Source: Phorcus lineatus
Lineage: Eukaryota; Mollusca; Gastropoda; Trochida; Trochidae
Direction of reading: 5' to 3'
Length of the DNA: 64,000 nucleotides
Assembly (NCBI GenBank): GCA_921293015.1
Contig: OV121081.1
Coordinates: 2,914,001 to 2,978,000 of the forward strand
The notes under the pieces are model-generated. The model was not told the DNA's origin. It worked only from the letters and a program-made list of their open reading frames with translations, and searched no databases. Positions 46,801-60,195 of the stretch are shown here, piece after piece (within the stretch, counting starts at the first letter, position 1; each line of letters starts with the position of its first letter). A program made the position numbers and the translations under genes.

Positions 46801-49740
46801 ATGTCAAAATAATTTTGTCAGTCAATTAACACAAACTTTTACCTAATTATGATTGCATGCATTTCATCACCTGCACTTGACTCATACAGTACGCAGTTAC
46901 GCGCACGTAACGACACCACGACCGACCCAGATGCAGACATGATGTATTCCTGTGAAGATAACTTGGTAAAGTGCTCAGGTGCTGATAACAGAGCAAATGA
47001 TGATGTTATAACTGTTATCATCATCTGGTGTTTCATTCATAACACCCATGAGAACTAGATTATACGTGAGGTATGGGGTGTACACAAATCTGAATGATGT
47101 CAATCTACCAGGTAATCCATGGTGGCACTTTTATCATTTTGAAAAGCAGTATTTGTTCAGATAAAGTAACACTTAACATTTTTTGATTTACAAAAAAAAT
47201 CTGTGAGCTAGTTTATACGTGAGGTTTAATGTGTACACAAGTAATGGGGTAATGGGTAATGTCTGTGCAATGGTTATGTAGGTGTTTCTTGCAGGAATTT
47301 TTGTATGAAGTCTCTGTAATTATTTTGGGTGTGATATCAAACTTTATTAACTGTAATAGTTTATTTATGAAGTGTTAGACATCACCACACTTGAAAGATG
47401 TCCACTTATTGGGTAATTCAAGATCATTTTGAAATCCAGTTTTGGAAGAATTTTCAGATAAAGTTGATGATGTATCAATAACATTTTGACAAGTAGTTGT
47501 TGATCTATCAATGATACATGTGGCAAAATGAATATGTGATAATAAAAATGTTAAAAATATTATAAGGTGCTTTTTTACAAAGGTATGCTTTAAGTTTAGG
47601 TATTCATTTATGATTTCCATTTAAACAAGTGGGGTAAAGGGGTAAGATGTGACGATTATGTGATAATGATGTCCCTGTTATTTGTTCAAGTGTTGTTGAT
47701 AAAGAAGAGGTTACTTTATCACAGGAATTCCCAGGTATTTAGTGTGAAGCACAATCATACGTGATTCCTGCGATGTCCATAGGAAGATACTGCACTTGTT
47801 TATCAACATCAGTTTCATGTGGATACCCAGAGATTAGATTATCATTGTTTCAGTTGCAACTTGTCAGTTTGTCAAGTGTCAAGTACGTGAGGTTAGTAAT
47901 GTATTCACACAGAGATATAAAAACGAGCAGGATTGATAACATTTTTGTTGTTATCATTTCATTTAAGAGAAGTGGTAATCAATTTTTATGTAATTTTTTA
48001 AGTAAGTTTAAAACATTAGGTTAAATTGATAAAACATTAATACAAAATTTCGTAAAGAAGTTTAAAAAAAACAGTTCTCAGTATACAGACCCTTGAAAAG
48101 CTTTCATTCAACACACACTTATCCATTTCCTCAGAAAACTTAACAAAGAGAGATAATCGTGTACACAATTATGAAAAATATTTGTTTGCTGTGGTTTGTC
48201 GAAATTTTGAGCTGTATGTTTATCATAGATTTTTCACATGCATTGTAAAATTTTTGTTATTACGACAGATTAGGTTTAAATATTTTGTTCTTTGTTAAGA
48301 CAAGAGTTTGTTTGTCACAAGGCCTGAAAAAGATTTCATACAAAAAGTGAACAGAGCAGCTTGTGAGGATTCCCTTGTTTTAGATAGAACTGTTATCAAC
48401 CTGTCTGATACATTGTTTACTCGTATGTGAAAATGTTCTAATAATCGAAAGAATTTATGCTTAAAATGAAAGAATGGAAAGCCTAGGAATATCTCACATA
48501 GATGGATCATGACAAAATTGTTATATTTCAAAATCCTTATAATGTCAGATTAAATTTGAAGGCATGATAGAGTTGTTTTAGTTGAGAATATGAGTTTGAT
48601 AGACATTTTGCTATTGTGATACATAGCACGTCCAATAATAAAAATCTGTCTGTCCAATAAGAGGTGTTGGTCTAATCTATACAGGAACAGATAACAATAG
48701 AAACATGAGAACGATCAGGTACATAGTTTGTTATCTTAATTAATGTATCAATTAACACTGACACTTAGTGACAGAATTAGTTTAATATTTTTGGGTTAAA
48801 ATGAGCTTTGTAAGGTTTGAAATTTAACAAATATTTATATCTTTTTAAATTTGTAATTTTATAATTGGATTTATAATTTAGATCTTCAAGTAATTGAGGG
48901 AAAAGAAAGCCTACAATCTGTATAAACTTAAATCTATAAGAAATTATTTTTGTACAAAGATTATTATATTGCATATTATATATTAGTATCAATAATCTTA
49001 TTTCTTAAGTGATAATCAAAACATTCTTGTTCATTGTTTTTCTTTGTCTCTGAAAAAAAACAGCATATACATGTAAAACCATTTGTAAATGTTACATGTA
49101 TTATAAAAGTGACACTGAAATAATATCAAACATTAAGGATATTTTCCAAACAATTAACCCTTATGGCATATTTTTCTGTTAGATTACCTCGATATCCTTG
49201 TATTGTAAGCCAAGCGAGCGTTATTGAATGGCAGCGATTACCGCAAGGTGCTTGTTTACTGTTCCTGAACAATAACACTAAGATGAAATGCAATCAACAG
49301 AATGGGGACCATACACCTGGGTGTTGACTCTTACAGCTTGTTCATATCAACATGTTGATTTCCAACAATCAAACCCTCGCCACCAGTTCCTACTTATAGG
49401 AAGAAGAGTTAAAGGGGAAATGATTTAATGTAAGAACATAATGCCATTTTAACATAAAATTTTCCAGACAGATAAGAGCTAGATTGAGATGGTAAAGAAT
49501 ATTGAGGAAGGAAGATTGGGTCAGGATCAAACCGTGCTCTGGAAACCTTTATAATATACAAGGATTCATGTTATCATGTCATGATAGTGATACTTGTTTT
49601 CTCACATTGAATTCTACTTTAACTTTTAGTGATGGGTCTTTACTTTTACTGGGGAAAGCTGAAGGGGCAGATAGGTGGGGACCACCCTTAGGTAAACATC
49701 AAACCTGTAGATTATAATTGTATGCTAGCTGTTAAACAGA
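40881..49740. other. Long non-coding stretch, no gene recognised
   Basis: About 8.9 kb with only short ORFs. Noted are a repeat of TTATACGTGAGGT (about 47060 and 47212), a hairpin GATGATG/CATCATC near 47000-47030 in a CpG-richer stretch (46850-47060), and an 81-codon minus-strand frame at 47375-47620 with a hydrophobic N-terminal half, upstream of a TTCATAAATAAAC-like end. None amounts to a gene call. Confidence 0.5.
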
Positions 49741-49757
49741 AGACCATACTATTTTTT

Positions 49758-49776
49758 AAGGGGGGGGGGGGGGAGG
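49758..49776. repeat. Homopolymer G run
   Basis: Fourteen consecutive G at 49760-49773 after AAA, then AGG. G-rich words continue to about 50230. Confidence 0.95.
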
Positions 49777-52700
49777 CTTGTTCTCCTTATTGACAGGGAG
49801 GATACAAAGACAAGTGAAGAGGGGCAATTTCTCCCTTAGGGAACCAGTACATCAGGATGATATCCAAGCATGTCAAAATTATTTTTGTTTTTTAACATAA
49901 AATTCTACTTATAAGTAATCATGTAGGTAGGGCTTTTGAAAATGGATGGGGTGGGGTTGTGGATGGGGGAGTAGAGGGTGAAGCCTTTTCCCTTAAGGTG
50001 CTACTGGACCCTCTATTTGAGTGATTTGTAATCAGGTTATAATGACAATGGCTGATGTCAACTTCAACAGTTTAGGTGGGGCCCTAACATATTGATAGGG
50101 GGATAGAAAGGGGGAATAAGGGAGGTTGCATAACGAGCAGGTGCTACAGGTGACCAGTCATACAGGTGTTCCAAGGGGGGGCTTTATTGTTACCTGAGGG
50201 GACCCCCATTCTATACCTCTTCAACAGGGTTGATTGCTAATCAGATTGCTAATTAAATAATACTAATTATTGAAAATCAATTTCTAATAATTTGGTTCAG
50301 GGCTTATTTCACACCCTGATAAAGCCTTGCATTGTTGATTTGTTTGTTTGTGAAATATCCTAAGGGTGCTATGTACACCTTGTGTTAATTGCTCTCAGGC
50401 CGTTCCCTGTTCAAAGGTTCTGTACCTCTGTTAGACTTTCATATACTTACTGACCTTTCGGGGCATTGCACAAATGGAAAGCTTTGGATAGCATATTGTA
50501 AAAAATTTTGTTCAGATCATCCAAGTGTTGGCCTTCATTAGACTTAGCTTTGCCACATCAACATTTCAGTTTGATAAAAGTTTAATATTTAGTTCTTTAT
50601 CACTGTATTTCCTAATCTGAAATGATTTGTTGAAGTTTTAAGCCATCGGAAGTAATAAATCTTTGTGAAAAATAGTTTGTTTATGCGTTATTTGAGTTTT
50701 TTCTCCTTCAAGTTTCTGTTCTTGACATTGCATTAAGCTAGTTCAACAATATTGCTTCTCTCTTAGTTTCATTCATTAACTGATGCTCTTGTTGGCTGTT
50801 TGTAAATTAGATGTTAAGATTAGACCAACAGATAAACTCAAAAATGAAAATCTGATCAATAAATAAAAACATCGAACAAAATATTAGATAAAACTAAAAG
50901 AAAACTGATTTTTTTCAAATCCCTCAAGTCTCTCTATAGACATGTGAAGGCTTTAATCTTATTTTAGGGTCTGGCTGACAGAATGATATGAGAATGTTTG
51001 TATGGGAAAGAAAAATGTATGGATGAAATTTTATAAAGTTCCATGAACTTAAGATGCATCATTATGATATGCCAAGACAAGGCTGAAACTGGGACTGCAC
51101 TGGTTCCCGAGTGTTGAAAGCAAAAATTAATACCACTGTAAAATAGAGAAAATAAGATGTTATGTTAAGACTATTTTACAGATCTTTATTCTGAGGATGC
51201 AATGTTTGGACCTAGATTCTAATGTTGTCTTCAAGCAAGTGATGCCTATGAAATTAGAATCCATGTCAAAGCGTCATTTCTTCAGGATTAAGAAGGTATA
51301 TCAATAGTAAAGTATTAAATTCATATCAAACGTAACATAACTGATTTCTGGCCCTCAGCTACCGTGGTGAGGTGGACAGAATGGGTTTGGTTATGGTTTA
51401 ACTTTGAAGGTTCAAGGTCTCTGTAACACCAATATGGTGTTTTGTATGTAGATTGGGCATTTGAGTTCCAAAGAGAGTAAATATGTCACCCTTTGCCCCT
51501 GTTGAAGGCAACTTTGTCAGGTTAACCTTTCAAGGGAGAACTAAACCTTTCAGTAAATGACACAACGTAAAAGAGATTATGAACATTTTCTACACACACA
51601 ACAGAGGTGTTACCCATCAGTTTCAACTTTGCTTTTGACTTCTGTTTGTCAACAACTAGAAAGTCACTGTTCTATTTTAACTTCTTGTTTTTTTTGAATA
51701 AAAATTTAAATACAAATTTTGTTTATATATTTGTTCTGTCTTATGTAACTATATAGGAAACAAGCCTGACTTGCAAGAAAATGTTTGACTTTCTACATTT
51801 ATGAAGTTTTGTTCTAAGGATATAATTCAAGTTTTAATGGTCAATTCATTTTCTATTTTTTTAAATTTCCAAAAATCTTTAAATCTTTCAAACAATGTAC
51901 AGTAATGAATTTTATCGAAGAAGTGACATTTTCAGATGGGCATATCAGACAACGGTTATCCATCCTAATTTTTTGTCGTTAAGTTGTCATTTACAAATTA
52001 GTAATTATTACAGATGCCAATATGTACACAAAAGTGACATGCATGTCAAATTAAGGCTTCTTCATGCGGGTGCCTTAAAGATTCCCATACAGAAGGCATA
52101 GATGATTTCAGTAGGCTGCAGATCACCACCTGAGCCGTGCTCGTTAGCAGGTACGATCTCCCCTACCAAGAAGAACAATAGCTTGTTATTATTGTTTGCT
52201 TAACAAGTCCTCCATACAGTCTACTGTATTATCAACAATGGGCTGAGGTTGTTGGCTTGGCCCTTGTCAACGCTCTAAGATTTATGGCACAACAAAGAAT
52301 AACGCTATTACCCTGACCTCTGGTGGCGGTCATTTCTTTACAATTCTGAACCAACGCTATGATTTTAATTGCTAATCAAATTGAAATTGATAATAATCTC
52401 TTTGTGGTTTTGTACAGAAAGGTTGCCTGTTTTTATGCTAGAACAATTTTGGTTTATTTGTGAACAAGAGGGGTGAGTTAAGTAAAGGCATTGCATAGAT
52501 TTTGATGATAACGGATTTGATATTAAGATTTGGTGTTAAGTTTGACATGGTGCATTATCTGATCCTTCTTCCTCCTGCTAACAGAAAACTTATACATATT
52601 ACATTCTAAGAACACATTATATTCAAGAGCATTATGATCCAAAGCCTTATATCTTCATAACAGAATTAATCTCATCCATTATATGCTATAGGTTTATTAC

Positions 52701-54582
52701 ATATAATACCATCAAGACTAAAAGACATCCATGATATAAGCCTTTCTGAATAACAATTATCACAAGAAATAAATGTACTTTGTTTTTCACAAAAAAATAC
52801 TACATAACCACGGAAACAAAAGCTCAAACATGTTTTATTTGTGACATGCAAGAATAAAATAAAAAATAATTGTTTAGAATTATCTGTATGTCATTTGCTA
52901 TCATCATGAGACAAATCTTTTGAATACTTCAATTTATTTTAGTAACGGTTTCATTTCTTAAACAAAAAGAAACTTAACCCAGGCTAAACTCAAGCTTTTC
53001 ATTATTTGTGGAACAATTTCTGAGTCAATATCAGCTAGTTATCTTCTTATCAGGATTTTACATAGTGAATATTGACAAAATTCCAGTGATTTGATAATTC
53101 CTAAAACATATGATGCAATAAGATTTTGGGCAATATTCGTCATTGTGTGCGTCTAACAATGTTTTATCCAGAATTATTTTTAATCTGCAAGTTTATATCA
53201 AGCCACTGATATCATCTGCTAGAGCCTAAACAGTGATTGCAGTTCCTTGTGCATTGTTTTCAAGGATTCTCATCGATTTAGAAACAATATTGCAACAGGA
53301 TTTGAATACACAATCTGTATCTGCAGTAGAATTTAGGAAGGAAGTTTTAAGTTCATAATGGGAAATATTCATATATTCACTCCTAAAAATGTTCAATATT
53401 TTTCTCCAAAATCGACATAGTTAAATAGATTATTTTTAAATTGATGTGCAACAAAATTGATTGTGTCCATAGTTAAAAATGTATCATCATGCAATGTATT
53501 CTTAGTGACTTTCATTTGATCTGTTACCAAAATTGAAGTGAATAATTTAAAACATTGCTCTTTAATTACAAACTAATTAGATAAAATATCATGCAACAAA
53601 AAATATTGATCTTTCTGGAATAGACCACGGTTTGCTTGTGTAATGACATCATCTACCAAGCTATGACAATGCTTGCCTGTGAGCATCTCGTCATATAGCG
53701 GTAACCATGTGGAACTCTGCATGGAAGATAAATCCGCATTGAGTTCAATAGCTTTATGATTTAATCCAATTGTCCAAATAGTCTTGTCATAGCATCAGGT
53801 GATGTTCTATGGGACAATAATTATACCTTTAAGAATTGCTGGTTAATACTTGATGGGTAGTTGGTCGATACTCTGAAGGCGAATTGTGTAAAGGTGATGT
53901 CACTATTTCACCCTTTGTTTGCTAAACAATACATGGTTTGTTAAATAGATCTTAATGATTCGATGTGACAGATGCGGATTTGAAAACCTAATGTAAAATT
54001 TAAATAACATAGTGTTTACTAATTGGAATTCACTTCCTTGAGAGAGGGAAGATAGAGATTTATTGAGTATTTTGAAAAATATGTTAAAATCCTGGCAAGT
54101 TCAATTTCCCTACAATTTGAAACATAAACACAGAAATCACGGAAGGTATCATAGAAATAAATTCCCCAAAAATTACTTGAACTTTTACAAATCTATAAGT
54201 TGTTTTCGAATTCCGGATGAATGACACATATTTATGTCAGTACTACAAATCTTGTTTCAAATTCTAATTTTGAATTTACTTTTTTTTTTAAAGAATCTCT
54301 ATGTAAATCTATCTAAACTGCATATTTGTAAAGGATTTGATTTTCAAAAAAATGTTCATGGTTTATAGGTAGGAGACGATCCCGCGGCTTTTGTCAGATT
54401 TTGAGTGCAAGTTTGAGGCACAACGTTCCGGTAGCAGTCTATGGCTGTATCTCTCTGAATCATAGTTCTAAACCTGCTAAATCTATATTGTAGAATACTC
54501 GCAGACGTTTAATCCACTTTGACTCTGAACTTTGATCCAAGGTGACGTCCGATATATCAGACTGGATGTAAGTATCTGTTTC
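49777..54582. other. Non-coding DNA, nothing recognised
   Basis: G-run-rich to 50230, then AT-rich. Stretch 52100-52345 has several ACAAT/ATTGT words and higher GC, a weak regulatory candidate. Confidence 0.5.
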
Positions 54583-54850
54583 ATTATCAGAGATAGAAAA
54601 TAAAATATCATATCTAATACTTAGTTGAGGTTAGGGACTATTTATCATTAGAGACAGAAAATAGAATATCATATCTAATACTTAGTTGAGGTTAGGGACT
54701 ATTTATCATTAGAGACAGAAAATAGAATATCATATCTAATACTTAGTTGAGGTTAGGGACTATTTATCATTAGAGACAGAAAATAGAATATCATATCTAA
54801 TACTTAGTTGAGGTTAGGGACTATTTATCATTAGAGACAGAAAATAGAAT
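54583..54850. repeat. 61-bp minisatellite, about 4.4 copies
   Basis: Units start at 54583 (diverged), 54644, 54705, 54766 and 54827 (partial). Copies 2-4 look identical, so expansion is recent. Confidence 0.97.
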
Positions 54851-55499
54851 TTTTTTCATACAATAAAAAGTTTGTGTGTATTGATGGTCAACATTTATGA
54901 ATGAATTAGATGTTAAAAGTAGTACTTTAGTGACAATGAGCAAGGCTAGCATTGTGTTTGTAAAATCATGATAGATATAGCAGTAAATAGTATGAGTCAG
55001 AGATAGACTTCCTCCCAGTGAGAATGTCCCCCAGTGATCTAGCTGTGTGTAGCAGGTGCCCCGGGGTGCCTTGTACAAATAACATAAACTTTATGTGTTT
55101 CTTTATGTGTCACATACTCTGTATGTATATGTAACAAACTAAGATAATCTGTGATGCAGATCAAGGATGATTCACCTGGTGAATAAATGCAATAGCATTT
55201 TCTTGAAATTTTCCTTTAAAAAATATTTGTTGATCTAGGTGTCTTTGAAGTATATTTGTTGTTTTTTCTTTCGTTAGCAAGTCTACTTTTTTTCAATATC
55301 ATCACACTTTGTTGGTGAAGTTTTCAAAGTTAATTCTTTGTATAAATCTATTTTGATATATTGTTGTTAAATATTGGCATTTGTCAACATGTAAATACTC
55401 AAAAGAGAAGTTTTCTAAAAACTCCCAAGGACTATCACATAAACAAGTTGGGAAGTAACTTGACTCAGATCCTACAACAGTATGATGATATCCCTAAAC
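54851..55499. other. Non-coding DNA upstream of the candidate promoter
   Basis: Nothing recognised. The 85-codon minus-strand frame begins just downstream of this repeat boundary and has no family. Confidence 0.5.
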
Positions 55500-56060
55500 C
55501 AGCTTGTCTCCTCCCCATAGCTGTCCCTACAATGAGTACTCACTGGTCAGTCAGCCCTAGCCACTGGTAAGTTTAACTGGAGCAGCTGACCAATGGCTAG
55601 CCAAGCTCTGAGAGTGTTTACACAAGCCGGCCAAGCAGATTAGTCCAAGCCCCAAGCAGAGGGCTAGTTACCTGTCAGGGCATGCATATTCATGAGAAGC
55701 AGAGCCGGCCAATCAGTGAGGACCATTGTACTCACTAGGAGAAGCTTTGCTCAGTGGAGTCAGTTGACTGAAAGGCTACGCTGAGAGTAGCGTGTTACTG
55801 TTGGTAGGGACACATGCATGGATATTATACTGTAACTGCCTTACTCTGACATATTCACTTTCACACAGCTTCTGCTGCTTATTTCTGGATTGGATATACC
55901 TTGTGGACATATATTTGTGCTAGTGGCCCTCTAGCATAGGAGATACAGTGTGTACTCGTGACAGCTGGTTTGTGGCGCGGGCTGACTGCCATGCATGCAG
56001 ACCTCCCCTGGACCCTCTAGTAGTATTGTGTAGTAACTTCTGACTCCTCTCTCAATTCAG
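55500..56060 (+). promoter_or_regulatory. Candidate promoter / 5' UTR region of the signal-peptide exon gene
   Basis: This 560-base stretch has visibly higher GC than its surroundings and lies directly upstream of the signal-peptide exon. It carries CCAAT boxes at 55590-55594 and 55709-55716 (CCAATCAG), an octamer-like ATGCATATT near 55682, and near-repeats of GCCGGCCAA. A good donor (ACTG|GTAAGT) at 55566/55567 and the acceptor at 56060 could delimit a 5'UTR intron of about 490 bases. There is no canonical TATA box at a defined distance from a start site, so the start of transcription cannot be placed. Transcription-start mapping would decide it. Confidence 0.4.
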
Positions 56061-56070
56061 GACTATCACC

Positions 56071-56173
56071 ATGGGGATACATGTGCTCATCGTGGTTGTA
56101 GCGGTCACCCTGGCAGAGCTGGTCACCAGCTGGCCGCATGACTGGACACCCAAATCTATTGTCAAGATTACAG
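56071..56173 (+). CDS. First coding exon of a secreted or membrane protein (signal peptide exon; partial gene)
   Basis: The ATG sits in a strong initiation context (CACCATGG). It opens 34 codons plus one base, then meets a consensus splice donor, CAG|GTAAGT, so the intron is phase 1. Residues 1-20 are a classic signal peptide: short polar start (MGIH), a hydrophobic V/I/L/A core, and a small-residue end (LVTS). The predicted mature start is WPHDWTPKSIVKIT. Reading through the donor gives an open frame to about 56343, but the donor argues this is intron. A polypyrimidine tract and CAG (TCTCTCAATTCAG) end at 56060, only 10 bases before the ATG, so the exon may start at 56061 after a 5'UTR intron. 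Phase-1 signal-peptide exons are common in extracellular proteins. The W-x2-D-x2-PK spacing resembles the mature N-terminus of class-1 semaphorins as I remember it; this family guess is weak. No later exon was found before the window end. Exon reality is fairly likely, its identity uncertain. Confidence 0.62.
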
Positions 56174-59100
56174 GTAAGTCTATTGTCCATTGTTTACAAC
56201 ATCCACGCAACATGTGCTGCAGCCACATCAATATACACAGCAAGTACATCAGGGCACATGACACTTCTAAGTTGAGGAATGATGTAGTACAGAGTTCATT
56301 TACTTTGACTAAAGTTTTTTCTGATATTCTATTGCATAAATAACATGATGTAATTAGTTGTCATACGATATGCATCACAGAGTCATTTTGCAGTACACGT
56401 TTACACTCTCTACACAAAACACATCTACAATTGCAACAGCAGTGCAGTAGAGTATTCTATGCCAATATCAAGTTTATCCAAGTTAATTGACAAGTAGTTC
56501 TTGAAACTCGTATAAGTTGACGAGTTGTTTATTGGTATGCCTTGTGAGTCAACGGCTCTGATGATCTCCTTTAATCAACTCTGTATGGTAGCTAATGCTG
56601 AGACAGATACTAGTTTCATCCAACAAATAACAAACTTCTTTCAACTTATCACTGCAAAAATATCTTGACATCATCTACTCACAAACTTATTTTATCCCAA
56701 AGAAACCGTAACAGAGCAATAATAGCCCCCACTTGGTTTACACTAAGTGAAAGAGTGTTAAGTGTATTGACTGCTGCTAGTTCATAGTACAAATGTTATT
56801 TCAGCTTCCCTGATACTTCAACATTCTCTTTGATAGGTCAGTTTCTTAACAGGAAACAATAGCAAATATGATCATTGAAGTATTTTGTTTTTCTAGTTTT
56901 TGACCAATTTTCTTAAAGCTTTTTTCTCAAAAATCCTCTTTTATGATAACATGTTAAGCTAAATCAAGATGCTTTGGTAAATTTTTAAAGAAAGATAACA
57001 TATTTTTGTTTAAGAAAAACAACATATTTTTGTTTTAAGAAAAACAGAAAAAAAATAATTCAGTAATTGTTTTAGAGTATTGTATTATCTATAAAACCTA
57101 ACACACTGTTTCAAGTTAATCCCAACATAAGACATAATTTTAATCCTAGTATATGAGAAAAAACTTCAATATGCCTATCAAGAAACTCCTTGTATTTCTA
57201 GTAATACCTAACTCCCTTTAATTCATTAGCATTCCTATGGATAAGCCAGTTTAGCTTGGAAGTTTAGTGGATGGACAAGGACAATTGATAATGGTCAAGC
57301 TTGGACCCCTGTGGTCTGGCTGGTTTCTTAACCGCTTGACCATGACGGCCCCAAGCTGTTATTTCACACTTCAGTGTCAACACCCACAGCCAATACCGGT
57401 TATGCAAGACTGACCGCTGTCCAGACTAACAATTAGAGCCGGTCAAGCATTAGATAATGAGTGATTAACTTCACTCTGTCTCTCACTGACTAGTGATGTG
57501 TGCTTCCAAATAGAATATGGCATTGAGTGATGCTTAGTGTTGTTTACTCAAATAAGATGTGTCTATCTTGAGCAAATTAAATCTTTCGAGAAAAAAATAC
57601 AAATGTGAAAGAAATGTTTAAAAACTATTTTAAAGATTCTTATATAATCAAGATAGTAAATTATCATTAATCCACTTGCTTCTTAATCAATAAGACATTT
57701 ATGAAAATGATACTCAATTAAGTTAGATTTGGTTGAATTTAAGATTAGATTTGAAGTAAGTTATTTTCCTCGGGAAATATGAAAAAAAGATGAATAAGAC
57801 TATTATCAGAACGTCACTTGTTAAATCTTGATTTCCCTCTGAAGCGTAAAACATTAAAGTCTTTAATTTCTCATTTAGTTCATAAAAAGGTTGCTTTTAT
57901 CGGCTGATCTTAAACATTATAGGATTAAGAGATGATCTTTTAACCAGCAATTGAAATAAACCCCCTATAATCTGGTTTCTATTAACTACTTCTAATTAGC
58001 AATGCATTCAAACTCGTAATTATTGGTAAAGAGGTAATCAGATATTAATTTGACTCCATTGTGTGCATTTTGTGGGTATTTTACTTCTCAATGTATCCGA
58101 ACAGAAAATAAAAATATCCTCGTATAAACCCTATACTTCTGATTTCATATCCTGTTATTATGCATGTTGATATCAGAATGTAATTTGAAGTGTTTTGGTA
58201 AAACCTGACACAGGAGTGGCAAGTCCTGTTCCTGTGACTATTAAAAAGTTAGCAATTATATTTCTGTTTTATGAAAATGAAATGTAAGATTTAGAAATCC
58301 ATTTTATTTATCGAATGAAAAAAAACCCATCTCTATCAAATAAAACGCGAAAAACTGAAAGAAACTAGAGCACTTTTGACATTTTTATCATTTCAAAAAA
58401 AGAATGATTCAAAGTATCAAAGAGGAAAAACTTCAGAGATATTCTATTTACAATGAGACTTAAACTAAACACATTCGTACTGACTGACAGGGATTTCTTA
58501 GACTAACAGACAAAAAGGATTTGGCGCAAGTTCTAAACTATTGAGTGACCTATCATGAAACGGTTTGCCGCCATGACTTGTGTAGGACTCCCCAGTCCCA
58601 GTTGCTGTTTGACTTGTCAGTTTGTCAACTCCAGTATTTGTTGGCAGGCAGGCAGGCCAACTTTCTTCTTGTTCATTGATTTGCCCTCTCCGGTGACGTT
58701 TGAGTGACTCCAAACAAATGTGCAAGTGCTGACGCTCCAAAATTGTTGTGTTCTTTTAAAAATGTCCACAATTTGTAAAAGTTTGAGAACAGTGTCAAGC
58801 AAACAAGTAGTGTTAGCTCAGAGATCAATTTCATTACCTTAATAAGTTAGAAAAGAGCCTTTCTGTCTACTTGGTATAAATATAGCATTTATGAATTTAT
58901 GAATTTAAAATCTAAACAATATGTTCTTTTCACTAGTAAAATTAAACAATTATCATCAAAGAGGTATAAACTGTTAAACAGTATACACTATCGCCCCTCA
59001 TTATCTTCACTTCAAAGATAAACTCTTGAACACAAAGCTCTGCGTGAATACTCAAAGTCCAGGGTCAACATATGGGTGAGAGTTCACATTGGCAAAGGTC

Positions 59101-60019
59101 CTGTTATCCTTTTGAAACTTCGTACGCTTTATCCTTTGATCCAAAACATAGGTAATTATGTATGTACCCTCTTAAGTGGTTCAGTACTGTTAATTGGGTG
59201 AAACTGAACAGCTTTAGTCACCAACTGATATTGGCCATACAGCTGTTTTGTTGAAATGGAACGAAAAGTTGAATCGAGATTGTTAAGTTTATACGCCCTC
59301 ATTTGGCAGGGTAATCTAAAAGTTGTAAACTATAAATGGTAAAATAGATCCAAAACAATTGCTAGCTATGTACCCACTGAAGCTGCCCAGTACAATCTTT
59401 CCTCCTAAAAGGAGCCAGTACTGTGAGATGAAGGAAAAACCAGCTTCATGTTTGAGCGGCCGGCTGATGAGTAGAGAGTCTAGCTTTATTGGTAAGAGAC
59501 TTGGAGTATGGAATGAGTCTGGTTTCAATTAGTGGGACGAGCTGGCCGGCTATCCAACTTGAAAGCTTAACATGGATCACTTCATAAAGAAATTATCGTA
59601 CTTGTAAACGGGTTGTTAAACTGTCTACACTTGGCTGTTCAGAAAATAATCTTTATGGTCGGGAGGGTTTGTAGTGTGATGGATAGAGTTTGCTCAAGAG
59701 AATAGCATTTGATGGAAATATCTTTAATGTTTGTTTATCATAATTCCTTTCTTGAAACTAATATGGAAATGTGTTTTCTCAAGGAAATTAATTTGTTGTA
59801 TATAACATTTTTACTTCTAATTTCTCTTTTATGGAAAAAAGTAGTTTACTATCAAATGACAATTAATGAAGGTAACAGTGAACATTTTGTTATAATTAAA
59901 ATTATATTTTGTTAGATAAAATCTGAGAAAACATTTAAATGAAGAGTGTAGTTTAAGTTTAGTAGAGTTTCAGAGGTAAGCGTTTGTTGGAAGAAGTAGG
60001 TCAAGTGAGTTGTGTTTGT

Positions 60020-60195
60020 GAGTCGCGGCTGGTGGATGGGATAAGACGTGCTGTGTCAACATGGCCGACCTCCATCAGTCCGAGAAGCGCACCTCTCTCA
60101 CATGGAGGCTTGTCACTCTAGAGGTCAGCGGTCAGGGGTCATCCTTCAGGTCAGCCTGTGACCACTCGGCTGGACATTTGACCGCTTTGTGAGCT
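60020..60195 (+). other. GC-richer segment with a 43-codon ORF in good ATG context; unassigned
   Basis: An ATG with a favourable context (CAACATGGCC, ATG at 60061) opens a short reading frame that closes with TGA near 60190. The surrounding DNA is richer in GC and CpG than the intron around it. I do not recognise the peptide, no splice structure is clear, and a 43-codon frame can occur by chance. It could be a conserved regulatory segment, an alternative start, or nothing. It is listed because it stands out in composition. Confidence 0.15.

Noticed and set aside
47375-47620. Minus-strand ORF with a hydrophobic stretch that looks like a signal peptide
   Set aside because: Hydrophobicity is internal (starts near residue 17), no promoter or splice signals, and AT-rich DNA often encodes such stretches.
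49142-49165. Second piggyBac-like end (TTAACCCTTATGGC)
   Set aside because: No opposite end with TTAA and no matching interior.
51355-51520. SINE-like B-box (GGTTCAAGGTC)
   Set aside because: No convincing A box at the right distance and no tail.
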